Of a stretch of 64,000 bases of DNA, positions 59,258-64,000 are shown one piece after another. Source of the DNA: Castellaniella denitrificans (GTDB lineage: Bacteria > Pseudomonadota > Gammaproteobacteria > Burkholderiales > Burkholderiaceae_B); NCBI RefSeq assembly GCF_042653765.1, contig NZ_JBHSEZ010000029.1, positions 248,001-312,000 on the forward strand, in the 5' to 3' direction. The notes below the pieces were generated by a model, which saw nothing but the letters and a program-made list of their open reading frames with translations, made no database searches and was not told the DNA's origin. Numbering within the stretch: the first letter of the stretch is position 1; each line of letters opens with the position of its first letter. The position numbers and the translations under genes are program-made.

Positions 59258-61488
59258 TGCGGGAATCCAGGCTCAAACGGCAGAAATGGGCCTTCCTGGC
59301 GCTCGCCGCCGCCAGCATCCTGATGCTGGTCCTGGTCACGTTCCTGATGCGGCACGTGCGGGACCTGCTGGTCTCGGATTTCCGGATCAGCCTGGCCGAG
59401 ATCGTCACCCAGAACAGGAACGCCATCGCCAGCCGGCTGCAACTGGAATTCCTGGCCGTGGACGCGGCCGCCGCCCGTCTGGGCGAGGAGGTCGAGCTGG
59501 GGCTGCCGGCGGGGGACGCGGGTGCCGTGCGCCGCTACGTCGCGCAATATGGCATGGCGCACAACGACGGCCGGCGGTTCGTCGCCGACGACCAGGGGCT
59601 GGTGTCGTTCGGCGACGGGCGCGCCATCAATATCGCGGGCCGGAAGTATTTTCGCGAGGCCCTGGGCGGCGAATCCAATCTGTCCAACCGGCTCATTTCA
59701 CGTTACGACGGAGAAAACGTCTTCGTCGTGTCCGCGCCGGTGCGCGCCGGCGGCCGCCGGGTGGGGACCTATCAGAACGCGCTGTCCTACGAGGACATCC
59801 GCAAGATCCTGGCGGCGCCGCTGTTCGCCTCCAGCGGCCGCGCCTATATCGTCGACCAGGACGGCTACCTGGTCATCGGCGACCAGCAGATGTCCGAGAA
59901 CTATTTCCGCGAACTGTACGCGAACGGCAATCCGGACGCCGCCCGGCGGATCGAAGCGGACGCGCGCGCCGGGCGCAGCGGCTTCATCACCAGCCGGATC
60001 GCGGACGAGCCGATGTTCGCCTCGTACACGCCCATCGACAACACCAAGGGCTGGTACCTGATCGTCGCGGTGCCGGAAGCCGCCGTCTTCCCCAACGGCC
60101 GCACCGTCGTGAACCTGTTCTACGGCATCCTGTTCCTGGTGGTCTGCTCGTCGGCGCTGGCGATGGCCTATTTCCTCTGGTACAAGGGCCGGCAGCAGGC
60201 CCGCCTGAAGGAGATCGCCTTCGTCGATCCCGTCACCCGGGGAGACACCTACGCCAAGTTCCTCGACGAGGCCGGCGAATTGCTGGGCCGGCGGAAATCA
60301 GGCTACGCCATCGTCAAGGCGGACGTGGACAATTTCAAGTACATCAACAAGTTCTTCGGTTTCGAGGCCGGCAACCAGGTCCTGCGCGACATCCACGGCC
60401 AGATCGCGAGCCAGCTCACCGAGGCCGAGCGCGTGACCCGGATCACCGGGGACAACTTCGTGCTCCTGCTCGAAGATGCCCGCCCGGGCCGGCTGGGTGC
60501 GCTGTTCAGGCCGCTCGCGCACGAGGACATGACCGTCTATTTTTCCGTCGGCGTCTATCTTGTCGAGAACCGGGGCGAGGACCTCAGCATCATGGTCGAC
60601 AAGGCCGGGATCGCGGCCAAGCGGGTCAAGGGCCAGGTCCATGAGAGCTTCGCGTACTACGCCAAGGAGCTGGAAGCCGCCGCGGTCCACAACGAGATGC
60701 TCAAGCACCGCATCCGCAACGCGCTGCGGCACGATGAGTTCATGCCCTTCTACCAGCCCAAGGTGGACATCCTGACCGGCCGGATCGTCGGCTGCGAGGC
60801 GCTGGCCCGCTGGCGCACGGACGACGGCGCGTTCGTCCCGCCGGGCGAGTTCATCCCGATCAGCGAGCAGACCGGCATGGTGCTGGAACTGGACATGATG
60901 ATCTACGAGAAGGCTCTGGCTTTCCTGCGGCGGGGCCTGGACCGTGGTCTGGAACGCGTCCCGGTGTCGGTCAACTTCTCGAAGATGCACCTGCACGCCG
61001 GACGGTTCTTCGACAAGATCCGGGAAAAGGCCGAGCAATACGGCGTACCCCCCGGCCTGATCGAGATCGAGCTGACGGAGAGCACCTTCTTCGACAACTT
61101 CCACGACATGTCGGTGTTTTCCCGCCGGCTGCAGAGTTACGGATTCCGGGTGTCCATGGACGATTTCGGCTCGGGCTATTCCTCGCTGAACATGCTCAAG
61201 AACATGCCGATCGACGTGCTGAAGATCGACCAGGGCTTCCTCGACCGTGGTTCGGACCAGTCCAGGCGCGACATCATCTTCGCCGGGGTGGTCGGGATCG
61301 CCCAGCGGCTGGGCCTGAGCGTGGTGGTCGAGGGCGTGGAGACGGCCGAGGACGTCGCGCTCATGAAGCAATGCGGCTGCCGCATCGCCCAGGGCTACCA
61401 CTATTCCCGGCCGGTACCGGAGGACGCGTTCATGGCGCTCCTGGCGGAACGGGGCGCGCAGACAGGTGCCGCAAAAGGGCCTGATTGA
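59254..61488 (+). CDS. dCACHE-GGDEF-EAL protein, probable c-di-GMP phosphodiesterase
   Basis: Membrane signalling protein of 744 residues. A helix at about 14-33, a periplasmic dCACHE sensor (about 38-275; GLVSFGDGRAINIAGRKYFR, VFVVSAPVRAGGRRVGTYQN), a second helix (about 285-308), a GGDEF domain in which the motif is degenerate (ITGDNF, about 397), and an EAL domain from about 490. EAL residues are intact: CEALARW, VNFSKMHLH, IELTEST, MDDFGSGYSSL, LKIDQGF, VVEGVET. The likely activity is hydrolysis of c-di-GMP. It is coupled to the cyclase upstream by an ATGA overlap. Confidence 0.92.
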   Translation: MMRESRLKRQKWAFLALAAASILMLVLVTFLMRHVRDLLVSDFRISLAEIVTQNRNAIASRLQLEFLAVDAAAARLGEEVELGLPAGDAGAVRRYVAQYGMAHNDGRRFVADDQGLVSFGDGRAINIAGRKYFREALGGESNLSNRLISRYDGENVFVVSAPVRAGGRRVGTYQNALSYEDIRKILAAPLFASSGRAYIVDQDGYLVIGDQQMSENYFRELYANGNPDAARRIEADARAGRSGFITSRIADEPMFASYTPIDNTKGWYLIVAVPEAAVFPNGRTVVNLFYGILFLVVCSSALAMAYFLWYKGRQQARLKEIAFVDPVTRGDTYAKFLDEAGELLGRRKSGYAIVKADVDNFKYINKFFGFEAGNQVLRDIHGQIASQLTEAERVTRITGDNFVLLLEDARPGRLGALFRPLAHEDMTVYFSVGVYLVENRGEDLSIMVDKAGIAAKRVKGQVHESFAYYAKELEAAAVHNEMLKHRIRNALRHDEFMPFYQPKVDILTGRIVGCEALARWRTDDGAFVPPGEFIPISEQTGMVLELDMMIYEKALAFLRRGLDRGLERVPVSVNFSKMHLHAGRFFDKIREKAEQYGVPPGLIEIELTESTFFDNFHDMSVFSRRLQSYGFRVSMDDFGSGYSSLNMLKNMPIDVLKIDQGFLDRGSDQSRRDIIFAGVVGIAQRLGLSVVVEGVETAEDVALMKQCGCRIAQGYHYSRPVPEDAFMALLAERGAQTGAAKGPD

Positions 61489-61508
61489 TTCATTGCTGGA
61501 GCCCGGTC

Positions 61509-62510
61509 ATGAAATACCTCCTCTGCCTCCTGATCGCCCTGGCCTCCCTGTCCGGGTGCGTGGAACGGGCGCCCAAGCCCAGGCTGGGCATCTCGTTCGG
61601 CGTGGGCACGGCGCAGCGCTGGACCTATGAAATGCAGGTCATGACCGACCGCGCCCGGGCGCTGGGCCTGGAAGTCGATGCCCGCATGAACCGGAACGAA
61701 GAAGCCAAGCGGCAGCTCGCCGATTGCGAGGAAATGATCAATGGGGGGATCGACGCCCTGATCGTCGTGGCGCGGGACGTCACCAGCATGAAGCATATCG
61801 TGCGCAAGGCGCAGGCCCGCGGCGTGAAGGTGATCGCCTACGCGCGCGCGAGCCACGACGCCCGCTACGATTTCTACGTCGGCTACGACACCTACCGGAT
61901 CGGCTGGAGCATGGGCGACACGCTGGTCGAGCGCGTCGCCCGCGGGAACATCGCCATCCTGCAGGGCGACGCCCGCGACATCAACGTGCCGTCCCTGCAG
62001 GACGGCGCCATGCGGGCGATCCAGCCCGCCGTCGACAGCGGGGACCTGCGCGTCATCCTGAACGAGTCCATCGAACGGTGGTCGGCGGAGCGGGCCAAGG
62101 CCCGGTTGAAGCAGGCGGTCGCGCGCAACGGCGGGCGGCTCGACGGGGTCCTGGCGCACAACGACGTCCTGGCGGGCGCGGCGGCCGAAGCCGTGCGCGA
62201 AATGGGACTGAAGAATCACGTCTCCATCGTCGGGATGGACGCCGAACTGTCCGCGCTCCGGCGCCTGGCCCGGGGCGAGCAGGACGCCACCGTCTACATG
62301 GACCTCAAGTCCATGGCCGCCGCCGCGGTGGAAGTGGCCGACGACCTGATCAAGGGCCGGCCGGCCTTCGCGAACGCCGAATTCCAGATGCCTTCCGGAG
62401 GCAGCATCACCGCATATCTCGTCAACGGCAAGATCGTCACCAAGGAAAACCTGGACCGGCTCATCGTCGGTCCGGGCGTGCACAGCCATCAGGACGTTTA
62501 CGGGAATTAG
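61509..62510 (+). CDS. Sugar-binding-type periplasmic lipoprotein (orphan, no ABC transporter genes)
   Basis: Periplasmic-binding-protein-like lipoprotein of 333 residues. Signal peptide with lipobox LSGC, Cys at residue 17. The body is the type I fold of xylose/ribose-binding proteins: RLGISFGVGTAQRWTYEM, LADCEEMINGGIDALIVVAR, KVIAYARASHDA, VGYDTYRIGWSMGDTL, LDGVLAHNDVLAGAAAEAV and VSIVGMDAELSALRRL. No permease or ATPase is nearby. Its neighbours are a CACHE phosphodiesterase upstream and a chemoreceptor downstream, so a sensing role is likely. Start at ATG 61509 fits the signal peptide; an earlier ATG does not. Confidence 0.88.
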   Translation: MKYLLCLLIALASLSGCVERAPKPRLGISFGVGTAQRWTYEMQVMTDRARALGLEVDARMNRNEEAKRQLADCEEMINGGIDALIVVARDVTSMKHIVRKAQARGVKVIAYARASHDARYDFYVGYDTYRIGWSMGDTLVERVARGNIAILQGDARDINVPSLQDGAMRAIQPAVDSGDLRVILNESIERWSAERAKARLKQAVARNGGRLDGVLAHNDVLAGAAAEAVREMGLKNHVSIVGMDAELSALRRLARGEQDATVYMDLKSMAAAAVEVADDLIKGRPAFANAEFQMPSGGSITAYLVNGKIVTKENLDRLIVGPGVHSHQDVYGN

Positions 62511-62584
62511 CGTCCGGAGAGGGCGCAAGGCCGCCAGCGGCCTTCGAACGCATTTCAATTCAAGAAAGACGAGGGAATCTCATC

Positions 62585-64000
62585 ATGAAGTTGCATCATT
62601 TCAAGGTCGGCAGCCGCCTGGGCCTGGGATTCGGCACGGTGTGCGCGCTGCTGGTCCTGATCGTCGGCGTCGGCTGGAACGGCCTGGGCCGGCTCAAGGC
62701 CCAGACCGACAACATCGTCCATGAGGATTCGCCCCGGCTGTCCATGGTGTCGGAAGCGGCCATCCACGTGCTGAACATCGACATCGCGCTGCGCAATCTG
62801 CTGTTGAGCGACGATGACGCCCAGCGCGCGGGCCAGACGGCCATCGTCCAGAAAGAAGCCGAACTGGCCCGGCGGAATCTGGACCGGCTCCAGGCGCTGA
62901 CGCATTTTCCCGAAGGCCAGGCCCTGGTTCGCAAGATCATGGACCAGCGCGCGCGCTATATCGATGGCCGGCAGCATCTCTTCGACCTGGTCGAGGCCGG
63001 AAGCCTGGATGAGGCCCGGGCCTACCTGAACCGGGAACTGCGCCCCATGAGCGAAGCCTATCAGGTCGCGCTGAACGACATGGTGGTGCTGCTGACCCAT
63101 CGGGTCCAGGAAGCCGGGCGGGCGGCCGACGAGGCCCATGCCGGCGCGCGAGGCCTGATGTTGTCCCTGGGCGCCGCGGCGCTGCTGGTGGCCGCCGTCC
63201 TGGGCTGGCTGATCGCTCGCGGTCTCCTCCGGCAGCTCGGCGGCGAACCCGTCCAGGCGGCCGGGATCGCCGGACGGATCGCCGAAGGCGACCTGGCGGT
63301 CGACGTGCCCGTGAAAGCGGGCGATGCCGACAGCCTGATGGCGGCGATGAAGCACATGCGCGACAGCCTGGCCCGGCTGGTGGGCGAAGTGCGCGGCGGC
63401 GCCGAATCCATCGCCTCGGCCGCCGAGCAGATCAGCGTCGGCAACCTGGACCTGTCCTCGCGCACGGAAGAACAGGCCAGCTCCCTGGCCGAGACCGCCG
63501 CCACGATGGAGGAAATCACCGCCACCGTGCGCCAGAACGCCGACAACGCCCAGCAGGCCAACACACTGGCCGCTTCCACCGCCAAGACCGTTTCCGACGG
63601 CGGCGCCATCGTCGCCGAGCTCGTCTCCACCATGGGCGAGATCAACGCCAAGTCCCAGCAGGTCGCCGACATCATCGGCGTCATCGACTCCATCGCCTTC
63701 CAGACCAACATCCTCGCCCTGAACGCTGCGGTCGAGGCCGCCCGCGCCGGCGAGCAGGGCCGCAGCTTCGCCGTGGTGGCCTCCGAGGTGCGGGCGCTGG
63801 CCCAGCGCTCGGCCGGCGCGGCCAGGGAGATCAAGGGCCTGATCGACGCCTCGGTCGAGTCCGCGGCCAAGGGCAACGAGCAGGCCTCGCGCGCCGGCGC
63901 CACGATGCAGGACATCGTCGACAGCATCAACCGCGTCACCGACATCATGGGCGAGATCAGCGCGGCCAGCCGCGAGCAGACCACCGGCATCGAGGAGATC
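62585..64000 (+). CDS. Methyl-accepting chemotaxis protein (3' end off window)
   Basis: Chemoreceptor with 472 codons visible, cut by the right edge. N-terminal helix (about 11-29), a periplasmic four-helix-bundle sensor (about 30-190: DIALRNLLLSDDDAQRAG), second helix (GLMLSLGAAALLVAAVLGW about 195-213), HAMP (about 214-265), methylation helix (LSSRTEEQASSLAETAATME) and the signalling hairpin ILALNAAVEAARAGEQGRSF with FAVVASEVRALAQRSAGA. Of the Tsr/Tar-like 4HB class. A hairpin AAGGCCGC, CA, GCGGCCTT (62527-62544) lies between it and the lipoprotein gene, which may end that transcript or be part of the leader. Confidence 0.93.
   Translation, partial: MKLHHFKVGSRLGLGFGTVCALLVLIVGVGWNGLGRLKAQTDNIVHEDSPRLSMVSEAAIHVLNIDIALRNLLLSDDDAQRAGQTAIVQKEAELARRNLDRLQALTHFPEGQALVRKIMDQRARYIDGRQHLFDLVEAGSLDEARAYLNRELRPMSEAYQVALNDMVVLLTHRVQEAGRAADEAHAGARGLMLSLGAAALLVAAVLGWLIARGLLRQLGGEPVQAAGIAGRIAEGDLAVDVPVKAGDADSLMAAMKHMRDSLARLVGEVRGGAESIASAAEQISVGNLDLSSRTEEQASSLAETAATMEEITATVRQNADNAQQANTLAASTAKTVSDGGAIVAELVSTMGEINAKSQQVADIIGVIDSIAFQTNILALNAAVEAARAGEQGRSFAVVASEVRALAQRSAGAAREIKGLIDASVESAAKGNEQASRAGATMQDIVDSINRVTDIMGEISAASREQTTGIEEI

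Overview
The window is GC-rich chromosomal DNA from a betaproteobacterium of the order Burkholderiales, most likely Alcaligenaceae (Bordetella/Achromobacter/Castellaniella type). This is inferred from EF-P with Arg32 next to earP, a DUF2863 gene, an mdh-gntR-sdhCDAB-sdhE-gltA block, a leader in front of odhA/sucA in the place of the Burkholderiales sucA RNA motif, and nosR, which points to a denitrifier. I found no tRNA, rRNA, CRISPR array, phage or insertion sequence.

Layout. 1-2.4 kb: nosR (cut by the left edge) behind an FNR-type box. 2.6-7.8 kb: housekeeping and repair genes (3-methyladenine glycosylase, adenine/adenosine deaminase, DUF423, AidB-like acyl-CoA dehydrogenase, secreted nuclease, DUF1178). 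7.8-11.4 kb: two pairs of small multidrug resistance (SMR) transporters. The first is mdtJI with a divergent LysR gene. The second lies with a MarR gene in a lower-GC patch flanked by gene remnants. 11.7-14.7 kb: efp-earP and DUF2863. 14.8-38.9 kb: a very large TCA-cycle region with acnB, ompW, prpBCD, mdh, a GntR regulator, sdhCDAB-sdhE, gltA, maeB, odhA-odhB-lpdA and zapE. 38.9-41 kb: trpS and a TorF-type porin. 41-53.3 kb: a polyamine/omega-amino-acid region (ABC transporter, GabT, MocR/GabR regulator, class III aminotransferase) followed by glutarate catabolism (GcdH, CoA-transferase, LysR). 53.4-57.7 kb: PepSY, DUF2271, PepSY-TM/flavoreductase and ApbE, with a perfect FNR box upstream. 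57.9-64 kb: a signalling run with GAF-GGDEF, dCACHE-GGDEF-EAL, a sugar-binding-type lipoprotein and a chemoreceptor cut by the right edge.

How the parts work together. The central block encodes oxidation of citrate-cycle and propionate-derived carbon. Nearly identical 21-bp operators in front of acnB and between mdh and gntR suggest that the local GntR protein controls several of these genes. FNR-type boxes in front of nosR, ompW and the PepSY-apbE operon suggest a shared anaerobic regulon. ApbE and FMN-acceptor motifs occur in that regulon, in both NosR and the DUF2271 protein. The aminotransferase/transporter cluster followed by glutarate genes reads as a route from lysine-derived C5 amines or amino acids to crotonyl-CoA.

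The least explained signals are an 82-bp intergenic element present twice, 45 kb apart, whose two hairpins differ by compensatory base pairs; a three-site MarR operator set around the second SMR operon; a likely flavinylated DUF2271 protein in an FNR-controlled operon; and a c-di-GMP/chemoreceptor cluster with its own orphan periplasmic binding lipoprotein.
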